Shown here one piece after another: positions 9,523 to 19,734 of a stretch of 64,000 nt of DNA. Under the pieces are notes generated by a model. That model was not told the origin of the DNA and did not search any database. It saw only the letters and a list, made by a program, of their open reading frames with translations. The stretch lies in assembly GCA_032622095.1 (NCBI GenBank), contig CP136062.1, positions 132,203,282 to 132,267,281 of the forward strand. The letters are read 5' to 3'. This DNA is from Siphonodentalium dalli. Lineage: Eukaryota > Mollusca > Scaphopoda > Gadilida > Siphonodentaliidae. Numbering within the stretch: position 1 is the first letter of the stretch; each line of letters begins with the position of its first letter. The position numbers and the translations under genes are program-made.

Positions 9523-10776
9523 GGTTATGGGCCCAGGCATGCCAGGCTATGCTTTGATGGGGATGAAGCCAAGTACGAGCTTTGGGAAGTCAAGTTCATG
9601 GGTTTTATGCGTCTTCAAAAGTTGCATGACACGATTTTGCCAGCAGAAGATGGCGGCGTGGCTGCCGGCGCAATTGACCAGTCCAAAAATGCCGATGCTT
9701 TTGCTGAACTTGTGCAATGCCTTGATGACCGCAGCCTGTCTCTGATTATTCGGGATGCGAATTATGATGGAAGAGCAGCACTAGCGATAATCCGGGAACA
9801 CTATGTATCGTTCAGTAAGCCGAGAACAATTTCTCTGTACACCGAACTGACCAGTCTTCGAAAAATGGCTGATGAGAATGTCACCGACTACATCGTTCGG
9901 GCTGAAACCGCCGCTGCACAGCTGATGACGACCGGGGAAGTCATCAGCGACAGTCTGCTGGTGGCAATGGTGCTGAAAGGTTTACCAACCGAATTTAAGC
10001 CTTTCATGACTGTTGTTACGCAAAATGAAAAGACGATAAAATTCAGTAAATTCAAAGTGTCCCTTAGAAGTTTTGAGGAAACGACAAAATGTTACGAAAA
10101 CGACGACAATGTAATGTTTTCAAAACCTCGAAGAGAAACCTTGACGAAACCGCGTGCTGGAGCTACCAATCAACGGCCATTAATGTGTTACGCATGCGGA
10201 CAACGGGGTCACAAGTCAATTGATCCTCAGTGCCCTCACCAGAAAGACACGGAAAAGAAGAATTCTCGATGTTGTGCGTTCTGCAAATCGGCAACACACG
10301 ATACTCGTTTTTGCAGAAGGAAGGCAGGAGCAAAAGATTCCGTGAAAAACATCGTCGATTTACAGAACGAACATTCCTTCATTTTTCATGTCGGTGTCGA
10401 CGTAAATGACTGTAGGCCTAAAGATCATCTAAAATCGGTTATTTTGGTCGATTGCGGCGCTACGACAAATATAATAACCGATATGTCGAAATTCGTTGAA
10501 CTCGACGATTCGTTCAATCCCGAAAAACACTTCATAGAGTTCGCAGATGGGAGTCGAACGAACAATATTGCCGTTGGAAAAGGAGTCGCTCAAATAACTC
10601 TGACTGATGTCGACGAAAATGCGCAAAGTGCAAAACTCGAAAATGCACTATGCATACCTTCGTTTAAACAGGACATTTTCTCAGTACAGTCAGCAACAGA
10701 AAAAGGAGCAGCCGTGGAATTCAAGCCGGACTCAGCTCAACTCGTTACTCCAAACCGGTGTGAAATTCAACATTGA
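9514..10776 (+). CDS. Copia Gag and protease region
   Basis: The open frame runs from 9442. The likely start is ATG at 9514 in the last bases of the LTR, because the earlier ATG lies deep in the LTR. Gag (residues about 1-200) has the copia-type capsid sequence YELWEVKFMGFMRLQKLHD and LTSLRKMADENVTDYIVRAE. A zinc knuckle follows (CYACGQRGHKSIDPQC), slightly long between H and the last C, with a second Cys/His cluster CCAFCKSATHDTRFC. The aspartic protease reads ILVDCGATTNIITDM, with D-C-G in place of the usual D-S/T-G. The frame stops at 10776, where the chain shifts into the next phase. Gag packages RNA and the protease matures the polyprotein. The primer site is translated as part of Gag (TGYGPR). 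Confidence 0.88.
   Translation: MSTGYGPRHARLCFDGDEAKYELWEVKFMGFMRLQKLHDTILPAEDGGVAAGAIDQSKNADAFAELVQCLDDRSLSLIIRDANYDGRAALAIIREHYVSFSKPRTISLYTELTSLRKMADENVTDYIVRAETAAAQLMTTGEVISDSLLVAMVLKGLPTEFKPFMTVVTQNEKTIKFSKFKVSLRSFEETTKCYENDDNVMFSKPRRETLTKPRAGATNQRPLMCYACGQRGHKSIDPQCPHQKDTEKKNSRCCAFCKSATHDTRFCRRKAGAKDSVKNIVDLQNEHSFIFHVGVDVNDCRPKDHLKSVILVDCGATTNIITDMSKFVELDDSFNPEKHFIEFADGSRTNNIAVGKGVAQITLTDVDENAQSAKLENALCIPSFKQDIFSVQSATEKGAAVEFKPDSAQLVTPNRCEIQH
9523..9536 (+). other. Half-tRNA primer binding site
   Basis: GGTTATGGGCCCAG directly follows the LTR. It is the complement of the anticodon stem-loop region of initiator methionine tRNA, the site Drosophila copia uses with a cleaved 5' half-tRNA. 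The element therefore primes minus-strand synthesis from an internal tRNA segment, not from its 3' CCA end. Confidence 0.85.
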
Positions 10777-10779
10777 GAA

Positions 10780-11970
10780 AAAGGGACGTCTGTATTTTCT
10801 CAACAGTAATACCACTATGACGCGTACTCTGAAGGAGTGGCATGAAATCTTGGGACATTGTAATATTGGCGACATTATGAAGATGAAAAATGTTGTTGCT
10901 GGTATGAAGATAACTGATGTTGAGAACTTTGAATGCGGAATTTGAGCGCAATGAAAAATGTCGCAGTACAGAAATAGAGAACCCGATCGACGCGCAACAT
11001 CTGTACTTGAACTTGTGCATTGCGACTTAGCTGGACCGATCGATCCGATAGCCAAGGACGGTTTCAAGTACGCAATCGTTTTCGTGGATGACTATTCGGG
11101 CCTGATTATGGTCTACTTTCTGAAACAGAAAAGTGATACAGCCAACGCGACTGAGAAGTTCCTCGCAGATTTTGCGCCCTATGGCACGGTAAAATGTATC
11201 CGCAGTGACGGAGGTGGTGAATTCGTGTCACAGACGTTTAAAAATCTGCTTGTCCAAAACAAGATCAAACACGAAACGTCAGCTCCGTATTCGCCACACC
11301 ACAATGGAACGGCTGAAAGAAGCTGGCGTACTCTATTCGATATGACGCGATGCATACTTTTGCAATCAAAGTTGCCGAAATCGTTGTGGACGTATGTTGT
11401 GATGGCCACACCATATATCCGTAACAGGTGTTACAATCCCAGGACACAGAAAACTGCGATGGAATCATTCACCGGTCATAAACCTGATGTCGGCCATATG
11501 CATAGGTTCGGTAGCGTCTGTTATGCATATGTGCAAAATAAGAAGAAACTCGATGCCAGGAGCGATTTTTGTGGGGTACGATAGAGGAAGCCCCGCATAT
11601 CTGATCTACTTCCCAGAAACTGGAAAAGTACAGAAGTTTCGTTGCGTAAAATTCACCGAAAACTTCGATGACGAACAAAACGCAGACTTGTTGGATGAAC
11701 CAATTCGTGATGATTTGGACGACGAAATCATTACTAGGAACAATGACTCTGTCAGTGACGATTCTGACGAACCGAACAATACTGCGGAATCGCTCTCACC
11801 TGAACGAGAGCCCGTTCGCAACCGACTTCTACGAGACAAAACAAAGGTGTTCCGCCAAAGCGATTTGACGACTATGTTGTCGGGTCCGAGGACGATAGTG
11901 ACGACGCAAATTACACTGTCGATTTCTGTTATAGGACCGCGGATGCGCCCACAACGTATCAAGATGCGTT
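10780..11970 (+). pseudogene. Copia integrase, frame-shifted
   Basis: It starts with the GAG_pre-integrase block EWHEILGHCNIGDIMKMKN (HHCC finger, first half). Its Cys pair (ECGI then a stop) is damaged near 10944. The core at 10958-11584 keeps all three DDE residues: D in LELVHCDLAGPID, D in IRSDGGGEFVSQ and E in HHNGTAERSWRTL. It continues as RFGSVCYAYVQNKKKLDARS, then shifts near 11560 to FVGYDRGSPAYLIYFPETG, which is the copia C-terminal domain. A second shift near 11850 leads to the acidic linker (GSEDDSDDANYTVDF). There are at least three breaks, so no functional integrase is made from this copy. Confidence 0.85.
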
Positions 11971-12843
11971 GAATTCTAAGGACGCGAAAAAATGGGAAGA
12001 AGCCATGCGTGATGAAATGGACGCGTTGAGAGAAAACGAGACTTTCACGATGGATCAATCGCAGTACGTTGAAAAGATTCTGTTGCGATTCGAAATGGAC
12101 GACTGCAAACCTAGAACGACCCCGTGTGAGATGGACTCAAAATTGAATAATCGTGAAGATTGTTCGGAACCAGCCGACGAAAAACTGTATCGAGGAATCG
12201 TGGGAAGTCTGATTTAATGACCGCCACCCGACCGGACTTATGTTTCACTGTTACAAGCCTTTCGCAACACATGACAAATCAGCACCTTGTTATGGTGAAA
12301 CATGTATTGCGGTATCTAAAGGGAACCACCAATCAGTGCCTTATATTCAAAAAGGCAGACTCGATTCGATTGACTGGGTATTGTGACTCTGACTGGGGTA
12401 ATTCTGATGATCGACGAAGCATCACCGGTTACGGTTTCCAACTACATCCGAATGGTCCGTTAATTTCGTGGAAAAGCCGAAAACAACAAACAATCGCACT
12501 CTCAACATGTGAAGCTGAAGACATGTCATTAACTGCTGCTACCCAAGAAGGGAAATTCCTGACGCAGTTACTAAATGACATGATGAACACCGCTATTCAA
12601 CAACTCGAACAGTTCACACTCCATTGCGATAACCAAGGTGCGATAGCTCTTGCAAAGAATCCGGTTCAACACCAGAGATCTAAGCACATTGACATTAAAT
12701 ATCACTTCATCCGACTAGAAGTGAAAACAGGAACTGTAGAACTAGTTTATGTGCCAACCAATCAGAACATTGCTGATTTATTCACCAAGCCAGTTTCAAT
12801 GTTCAAATTGAGACAATTTTCTAATTTCCTGACTGGCAATTAA
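11971..12843 (+). pseudogene. Copia reverse transcriptase remnant and RNase H
   Basis: The RT begins normally with SKDAKKWEEAMRDEMDALRE and NETFTM. It then jumps directly to DQSQYVEKILLRFEMDDCKP, which normally lies at the end of the RT. The palm, including the YVDD active site, is gone. After a shift at about 12215 the RNase H runs from PDLCFTVTSLSQHMTNQH to the stop at 12841. Its catalytic acids are in GYCDSDWGNSDDRRS, LSTCEAED and LHCDNQGAIALAKN. The deletion joins RT start and RT end without other disturbance. Confidence 0.87.
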
Positions 12844-12904
12844 TGTTCATGTTGTTCATGTTAAAAAAAATTTACCAAAATTAAACAAAATTTACCAAAA
12901 TTAA

Positions 12905-12917
12905 GTTTAAGTGGGAG
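12905..12917 (+). other. Polypurine tract of copia element
   Basis: GTTTAAGTGGGAG lies immediately upstream of the right LTR. The purine run AAGTGGGAG is the expected plus-strand primer. Confidence 0.6.
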
Positions 12918-13118
12918 TGTTGACTATTGCACTAATATTATGTAGACTTTATTTTGGTGGCTTTGTTTTCTATCATGCTTCAGATGTGTACTTTTTGTAA
13001 AAAAAAAATGTAAACCGGAAGTTACTTAAAATAGATCTTGAAAGAAAGAAAAATATTGTTTGAATTTGTCCCCAATATTATTGAGATAATATCAATTACC
13101 CCCATCGGAATGTCAACA
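12918..13118 (+). repeat. Right LTR of copia element
   Basis: 201 bp, TGTTGACTATTGCACTAATA to GGAATGTCAACA. Compared with the left LTR it has a few substitutions (for example GTAGACTTT against GTAAACTTT) and one extra A in the A-tract. The target duplication ATTCT follows at 13119-13123. Confidence 0.93.
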
Positions 13119-13479
13119 ATTCTGCCATTATTAAATTTCATTTGATTCCGGCCATTTCTGGGCCTGTGTTGCTGTTGTTTGGTTTACACCAAGCCTATTA
13201 TTCCACTTCTCATGATACACCCACTCGAACATAAATGTGCCATTTCCATACACAGATGTTCGTGTTATGCTCGTATTTAAGACAACCCGCAGTATCCAGA
13301 ATCATACTGGATGCCATCTTAAATTTTAAAAGTTCCTCCTAGCAGATTTTGGATATTTTGTTCGGTGGACATTTGCGCATGTTTTGACACCAAAATCGTC
13401 TTATTACCAATTTGTTCCTGGTTGACCCTACATTTTGACTTCAACGACCAGACTATACTTATAAGGTTACAAGAACATC

Positions 13480-14235
13480 AGGGCATATGAAAATCAATAT
13501 ATTAAGTTACATGACCTCAAATATGGCATTTCATCACACAAGTTCTGTGTCAAAGCCAAATTTGGCTAACTCAAGTTTTAAAATACTTGACCATAAAATA
13601 TGGAATTAGGCTCATTCTGCAAAATTGAGACTCCGAAATCAGATAAACTGGGAAATATTTTCTGTCCTGTAATGAGGAAAAAGAGATCTACAAAATGGAT
13701 ATGAGATTGCAAGAAATTTGTAATTTTTAAATACGTCCCTGAAAATCCAAAAATTTATGATTTGTTTATTTCACAAAATATTCACCAGTCTGACCAGTTT
13801 CACTTTTTCTGATATTAAAGACATATTATGGACTTGTTCGGGTGCGTGAAACTTATAAGTCAGTATTCAGGCGCTAGGCCAATTGGGGGAATGTAGCATT
13901 CTACTAAGATCACTGAAAATCTCAAGCAAATCGACCTTACCACTCCATAGAAAACATTGTCTCAACTACGCTAAATTGTAAATATTTACTACTCGAATCG
14001 GGACGCTTCTATCGGCGATAAACTAACGAAAACGATTTCGCCATCTGCATGCAGTCACTGCATTTAATTATATGTAAGACTGACGGTGTGTGTTGTCAAT
14101 TTAGATATAATATTTGTAAAAAAATAACTACTTTGAACGAGATTCTCCATTTCTATTTTATCACCCTACCGGAGTGTTTCACATCACTTTAATCGTATGT
14201 TGTTTATAAAGGGTATATGTATTTAACTTTTACAT
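13480..14235. repeat. Diverged half-copy of the foldback repeat family
   Basis: The text TTACATGACCTCAAATATGG then CATTTCATCACACAAGTTCT closely matches 27540-27620 (inverted) and 28675-28735. Further on, TGAAAATCCAAAAATTTATG and ATGTTGTTTATAAAGGGTAT match the outer part of the arms of the element at 27003-29307. Only one arm is present and it is heavily diverged, so this is an old fragment with no coding capacity. Confidence 0.6.
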
Positions 14236-14418
14236 CTAAGGCATCAGTCACACCAAGACTGTATTACCTAGCTGACTGCCTAGATTATTTATAGCCATAA
14301 TCTAGTGTTTCCTGGACTGGAAAAAAGTATGGAATATTGGTTGTTTGGGTTCTGGGTATGGAATAAGTATGGATATACTCCAAACTGATTCAATAGACTC
14401 CCATTTCCTTGACCATAA

Positions 14419-14600
14419 TGTAGTATTATGACTATGTTATCCTGACTATGTTTGTAGAGGACACCATTATGTGCGACCAGATATAATATAGACGATTGAG
14501 CTATCGGTGATATCGCACATGGCAGACCGCCTTCTTTATGCTTGATCATCTATCTTCTGTTTGCATATTATTCATTAATATTAAAGACAATAATATTACA
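14419..14600 (+). repeat. Left LTR of gypsy element
   Basis: 182 bp, TGTAGTATTATG to AATATTACA. It is followed directly by the primer site. Confidence 0.9.
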
Positions 14601-14616
14601 TGGTGGCAGCAGTAAA
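14601..14616 (+). other. Primer binding site of gypsy element
   Basis: TGGTGGCAGCAGTAAA begins right at the LTR edge with TGG, as expected for pairing to a tRNA 3' CCA end. I do not assign the tRNA species. Confidence 0.65.
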
Positions 14617-14676
14617 CAACTAAAGCATTATATATCAACGCCGTTAACTGTTTACAAAGAATAATATCAACGCAAG

Positions 14677-15340
14677 ATGGCTAGCCGAATGCCTGAAATT
14701 GACTGGAAGCACGATCCGCTTGTGGACTACTTCCGAGCATTCAAGGCTCGACTGACTTTGTTTTTCGAGGATAACGAAATCACCGATGAGAAAAAGAAAG
14801 CGACGAAGTTAAAAATCGTCATCGGCGATGAAGGCATGCGGCGAGTGCTGGCGTCGGGTCTCAGTGCAGATCAGCAGAAACAAACCGCGGATTTGTGGAC
14901 TCTGCTTGAACAACAAATTGACATCACAGTGAATTCTCCAACATGCGATAAGGACCTACCGAGTCACTCTCGACATATGTGTCCCGTTTAAGGGAGAAAT
15001 CATCCAAATGTGAGTTCACCGAAGCTGAACTGAACGAACGTTTAATTGAAATGATCATCATTTCAACCTCATATGATGATTTCCTCAAAGATCTTCTCAG
15101 TAAACCGAGCGGTTACCCTATCAAAGACGCAATCGAGAAAGGTTTACAGTACGAAGAACTCCAGTTATTACAACTGTCATTATCAAATATGTCTGGCCAT
15201 ACCATGAACACGCACGTACACGCAGTAGGCAAGAGTAAATCAAGGCCTTGTCAAAACTGTGGACTCGACCAGGCCCGAAAATCATGTCCGGCGTACAACG
15301 ATACCTGTCATGCATGTGGTCAAAAATCGCACTAGCAAAA
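14677..15340 (+). pseudogene. Gypsy Gag with zinc knuckle, frame-shifted
   Basis: The start ATG at 14677 gives MASRMPEIDWKHDPLVDYFR, then a capsid-like helical region (LWTLLEQQIDITV). The frame shifts at about 14985 into 14979-15335, which contains AELNERLIEMIIISTSYDDF and a Cys-rich end (CQNCGLDQARKSCPAYNDTC, then CHACGQKSH). The C-x2-C-x4-H knuckle is cut by a stop before its last cysteine. Gag would coat the RNA in the particle. Confidence 0.75.
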
Positions 15341-15437
15341 ATTCTGTCGAAACCGACACCAGAAACAGCATCGAGGTGTTTCACCAAATAACCTCAGATA
15401 TTTCCAAAATAGATCGGAATCAAAACCTCGCAATCAT

Positions 15438-15878
15438 ATGAACAGTCATCGATCACAGGATGAGGTTGTTGTGACCACACAGAATAATGAACAGTTTAAC
15501 AAACATTTTTACGCGGTGGACGTGAAAGTATCTGACATTTCACTACAACAACTAGAGCGCGAAGAAGCTCACAAAACGGTGTATATTAGTCATACGGGTG
15601 TGACAGGCCAACTGCGCACGAAAGTGGATACCGGCTCTGGAGGAAATATACTGCCCGTCAGGACATATCGACAGATGTTTGGAAATAAACCGTTCGAGGA
15701 TATACTTGACATGGAACCACATGTTCGTCTGACATCTTACAATGGCACCAACATCAAATGCTACGGCTCCATCAGCATCGATGTGCGAATCGACCATACG
15801 GATGCGTTTCTACCACAGAAATTCTACGTAGTCGATATCCCAAGACCTGCGATTCTAGGATTCATTGCCAAGTTCTGA
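15438..15878 (+). CDS. Gypsy aspartic protease
   Basis: An open frame of 146 codons. It holds LRTKVDTGSGGNILPVRTY, with the D-T-G catalytic triad followed by S-G-G-N-I-L-P as in retroviral-type proteases. YVVDIPRPAILGF is the second hydrophobic-glycine block (ILG). It is in the same phase as the end of Gag, so originally part of one polyprotein. Confidence 0.82.
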   Translation: MNSHRSQDEVVVTTQNNEQFNKHFYAVDVKVSDISLQQLEREEAHKTVYISHTGVTGQLRTKVDTGSGGNILPVRTYRQMFGNKPFEDILDMEPHVRLTSYNGTNIKCYGSISIDVRIDHTDAFLPQKFYVVDIPRPAILGFIAKF

Positions 15879-16058
15879 ACGACTTGGTATAGTTAAATTG
15901 AACGTGGACACTGTGACACAACCAGATGTTCGTAACACTGTCAAACGGCCATATGTGTGTGATTCAAGCAAAGAAAGCAGATTTAACACTGGCCAACGTC
16001 CATATACTGCGACAAGGTAGAATACCCATCTTCATGCGATGATACTGATCGAACATAC

Positions 16059-17192
16059 GTGTGCGACATTAACACACATGTAACTTCCACAGAGATACAC
16101 TCATCAATATGCGACATCACGCAGCGACCATATGAATGTGACATCAACAGTACACACACATCAAAGCAAGTGAAATGTGCACCGGGAACTAAAATAGACT
16201 CTGATGCGGACCTACCGAAGTGGTTTCCTGATTGTTTCGATGGCATTGGCGAGTTCAAGGGCGAGGAGCACTTACATTTAAAACCAGATGCTCAACCTTT
16301 CATAGATGCAACCAGGCGTGTGTCTATTGACATGAAAGATCCATTGAAATCTGCATTGGACGAAATGGAAAATCAGAGTATTATTCGCAAAGTTACCGGA
16401 TACACTGATTGGTGTTCTTCCCTTATGTGTGTGATGAAAGCGGACGGTAGTTTGAGGCTGTGTTTAGATCCACAGAAATTAAACCAAGCCAATCAACATT
16501 GTTCACACTAAATACTGACAGTGGAAGAAATCACACCTGCATTTGTGAAGGCCAGGGTTTTTACCAAGCTGGATGCTAAAGCTAGGTACTGGTCTGTTAA
16601 ACTAGCCCCATCCTCACAAGAACTAACAACATTCCGTACACCATTCGGACGGTATTGTTATCAACGTCTACCATTTGGACTTAACATTAGTCAAGATTTA
16701 TTCCAAAGCCACATGGATGCGATCATTGAACAATGCGAAGGCTGCGTGGGAATAAGTGATGACCTGGTGATATTTGGTGAAACAGAAGCACAACACGATG
16801 AACGGTTGATAAATTTCTTCCAGGTTGCCAGAAAAGAAGGACTGATGTTGAATTCAAAGAAATGTGTTGTCAAAACCAACAAAATCGCATTCTTCGGCAG
16901 ATTGTATACAGATAAAGGAATTTACCCGGATCCAGCAAAAATTGAGGACATCATCAACATGCCCACCCCACAGGACAAACAAGATCTACAGTGTTTCTTG
17001 GGCATGGTTACCTTCTTGTCGGTACATTTTCCAAGGTTCTCAGAGAATTCCGCTATTCTCAGAGATCTATTGAAGAAGGAATCTCCATTTCAGTGGAACG
17101 ACGACCATATGCGTGTGTTTAACCTTATCAAAGAGGTTATAGCTACAAGGCCAGTCTGCAATATTTCGATCCGTCGAGCGAGACAATCCTAG
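16059..17192 (+). pseudogene. Gypsy reverse transcriptase
   Basis: Two adjacent frames in the same phase separated by stops near 16511. RT blocks run in order: WCSSLMCVMKADGSLRLCLD, then FTKLDAKARYWSVKL (palm, first Asp), then FRTPFGRYCYQRLPFGLNIS, then CVGISDDLVIFG. The last is the YxDD-box region, here S-D-D with I at the first hydrophobic position. After that come LNSKKCVVKTNKIAFFGRLY and the connection domain FLGMVTFLSVHFPRFSENSA. The catalytic aspartates are all present, so decay is by stop codons, not by loss of active-site residues. Confidence 0.87.
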
Positions 17193-17491
17193 AAGTGGAT
17201 GCATCCCAGCGTGGTCTAGGAGCAGCGATCATCCAAAATGACCTACCAGTTGCTTTCGCAAGCAAGGCACTGACACAAGCACAAGCTAATTACAGCAACC
17301 TGGAACGAGAGTGTTTAGTGGTGATCCACAGTATACAACAATTTAACCATCTTCTGTATGGTAAACATTTTGTGGTCATGTCTGACCACAAACCATTGGA
17401 AATAATATTTTCGAAACCTCTACATGCTGCACCACCGAGGTTGCAGCGTATGATGACCAAAGTGCAGGGATATGATTTCAACGTAAAGTAA
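17193..17491 (+). CDS. Gypsy RNase H
   Basis: In a +1 phase relative to the RT. EVDASQRGLGAAIIQ holds the first catalytic Asp. YSNLERECLVVIHSIQQFNH holds the Glu. VMSDHKPLEIIFSKPLH holds the second Asp. The order and spacing are typical of gypsy-type RNase H. It degrades the RNA strand during reverse transcription. Confidence 0.87.
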
Positions 17492-17506
17492 CGACCTGGC
17501 AGCCAA

Positions 17507-18745
17507 ATGGTGTTAGCCGACACCTTATCGCGCCTGCCGAATCAAGACAAGAATGATGATGTTGAACTAGACGTTCATGTTAATGAAATAAACATGGACC
17601 TGATGAATTTCTCATCCGAGAAACAAGTTCAAATCTGTGCCGAAACCTCGAGTAACCCTGTGTTACGATGTCAAATACAAACAGTCTTCTCTTGTATGCC
17701 TGAGAAAATAAAGGAACTTCCTACCGACATTCGCGAGTTTTGGCATTATGAACTTGCTATTGAAGATGGTGTAATCTTCAAGGGGAAGCAAATACTCAAA
17801 CCACCGACCCTGCATAAGGATATTCTGAAACAGCTTCATCAAAGTCACCAGGGAATAGAGAAAACGCGTCGTCTCGCGCGTGAAAGTGTTTTCTGGCCGC
17901 TTATCAACAAAGATATAGAGCTTCTGTGCAAAAGTTGTTGATTCTGTCAGGAACTGCAACCACAGCAACCAAAGGAGCCGATGGTGATGCACAATCGTTC
18001 GAGTGCGCCATGGGTTAAGCTCTGTACCGATATGTTCGAAATAAATGGTTCTCATTTCCTGTTGATATCTGATTACTTCAGCAGATATCCCATTGTGAAG
18101 TAGCTTAATTCATTATCCGCCCGTTCGATTGTTAACTCAACAAAGGATACATTGAGTCTTCTAGGTGTTCTGAAAGTGATCGTATCCAACAACGGCCCAC
18201 AATTCCTAAGTGAATACAATGAATTCTGTAGAGAACGGGGAATTGAGCATGTCACTAGCAGTCCTAGACATCCTCAGGGTAATGGATTCATAGAGCGGCA
18301 AGTGAAGTATATCAAACATATTATCAGAAAGTGCATAACATCTGGCAACGACATGAACTTGGCGCTACTGAACATTCGCGCAACGCCGTTAGCATACTTC
18401 CGAGCCCAGCCGAATTGATGTTTGGCAGACCAATACCAACCGTACTTCCGAGCAGACAGGAAACGACATTACAAAGACCATTTACGTGATGTGGTCGAAA
18501 AACAGCGGTTATACGGGAATGCGCACACAAAAGGATTACCACCGTTAATCAATGGACATCCGGTAAATGTTCTTGATCAGGCTAGGAAAGTTTGGTTTCC
18601 TGCAGAAGTCGTAACCGAAAGGAGAGATCGTTCGTATGAGGTGCAGACGGAGACTGGACGTGTTCTAACGCGCAATCGTTCACACATTCGCGAAGCACCG
18701 GTTGCCGATATTACCAGACGACACAAAGAGCCCTCCAGCGTGTGA
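17507..18745 (+). pseudogene. Gypsy integrase with substituted catalytic Asp
   Basis: The zinc-binding HHCC domain is at 17820-17950 (KQLHQSHQGIEKTRRLARES, then CKSC, a TGA stop, FCQEL). The core begins KLCTDMFEINGSHFLLISDY, with the first Asp in TDM. It continues at 18152-18418 with VIVSNNGPQFLSEYNEF, where the family has S-D-N-G: the second catalytic Asp is Asn here. PQGNGFIERQVKYIKHI supplies the Glu. The C-terminal frame 18422-18745 ends with WFPAEVVTERRDRSYEVQTE and RNRSHIREAP, the GPY/F-type module. A stop at 17939, a stop at about 18103 and a stop at 18416 break the chain. Confidence 0.84.
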
Positions 18746-18854
18746 CGTTCCATCAGAGTCTATGCCCAGAACCAGACCGAGTAGACTGATCAAACAGCCA
18801 CTCAGATATGGGGCTGAATAAGTGAACAGCAACGAACTCCAAGCAGGAGTGTTT

Positions 18855-18878
18855 TATTTTGTTGGGGGAAAAGGAGGA
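18855..18878 (+). other. Polypurine tract of gypsy element
   Basis: GGGGGAAAAGGAGGA sits just before the right LTR, a strong purine run for plus-strand priming. Confidence 0.75.
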
Positions 18879-19032
18879 TGTAGTATTATGACTATGTTAT
18901 CCTGACTATGTTTGTAGAGGACACCATTATGTGCGACCAGATATAATATAGACGATTGAGCTATCGGAGATATCGTACAAGGCAGACCGCCTTCTTTATA
19001 CTTTATCTATATCTTCTGACAATAATATTGCA
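18879..19032 (+). repeat. Right LTR of gypsy element (internally deleted)
   Basis: 154 bp. It matches the left LTR except that about 28 bp near the 3' side (around CTTTATCTATATCTTCTGAC) are missing. Confidence 0.9.
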
Positions 19033-19734
19033 TATAACATATCAATGCCAAAATGCGGTCAAATTCTAAGTCGAAAACAGGCCGTAACTTATGTGAAAAT
19101 AATGGCACAGAACCCATATTCGAACTTGGTCTGTATTTTTAGCTGGAAAACACACATACCAGCATTCAAACTGGGGCTGTATTTTTTGGTCTGGCGGTAA
19201 TGGAGCGGCACTATTCCTACCACAGCTTGCAGGGACTGAGTGATTTGATAACTATAATGTTTCCAGATAGTGAAGTGGCAAAAAGTTCTCTTGTTCAGAG
19301 ACCAAGAAACAATACATGACAACATTTGGATTGTCATCATACGTTTCATGTACTATTGTACATCACAGTTTCAGTTGCTGGTATGTATATCAGTATGTAT
19401 ATCACATTATGGGTAATTACAAATTATGTCAATAGTTATAATAGTCACGAACTGCACTTTCCTGCAAGTTTATATGCACATTTATTAAATATTTTATCAG
19501 GATTTCCACCTTGCACGTTTATTTGGATTGCAGCTCGAGACTTCCAGTTGTAAAATGAAAACGTGCTTCGGATTTTAGAGATATATTACAGAGAAAATGA
19601 ATAAAGTGAAGTGAATAAAGTTAGTAAAACCATGAAACCAATCCTTTGAACATTCATTAATAAGAGGAGTTGATAGAAATACTGTTACCTAATTTCGTGA
19701 ATCAAAGAGATCACAATCGCAACGAAATAATACA
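19033..19734. other. Non-coding, nothing recognised
   Basis: About 700 bp without a convincing gene. TATTTTTAGCTGGAAAACAC and TGTATTTTTTGGTCTGGCGG show a weak local duplication near 19130-19195. Confidence 0.35.

Larger units (their letters stand above)
9323..13118 (+). mobile_element. Ty1/copia LTR retrotransposon, full-length frame but RT-deleted
   Basis: Bounded by two LTRs of about 200 bp that begin TGTTGAC and end GTCAACA, with the 5-bp duplication ATTCT outside. The internal order is gag, protease, integrase, reverse transcriptase, RNase H; integrase before RT is diagnostic of copia. The LTRs differ at only about six or seven positions plus one A-tract length change, so insertion was recent. 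Yet the body has several shifts and most of the RT is missing. The copy therefore either decayed fast or was moved in trans. Confidence 0.93.
14419..19032 (+). mobile_element. Ty3/gypsy LTR retrotransposon, degraded
   Basis: Two LTRs (14419-14600 and 18879-19032) share long identical stretches (TGTAGTATTATGACTATGTT, GATATAATATAGACGATTGA) and end in ACA and GCA. The flanks are CATAA on the left and TATAA on the right, a 5-bp target duplication with one substitution. Internal order is gag, protease, RT, RNase H, integrase, the gypsy order. The coding chain is split by roughly six stops or shifts. Confidence 0.92.
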
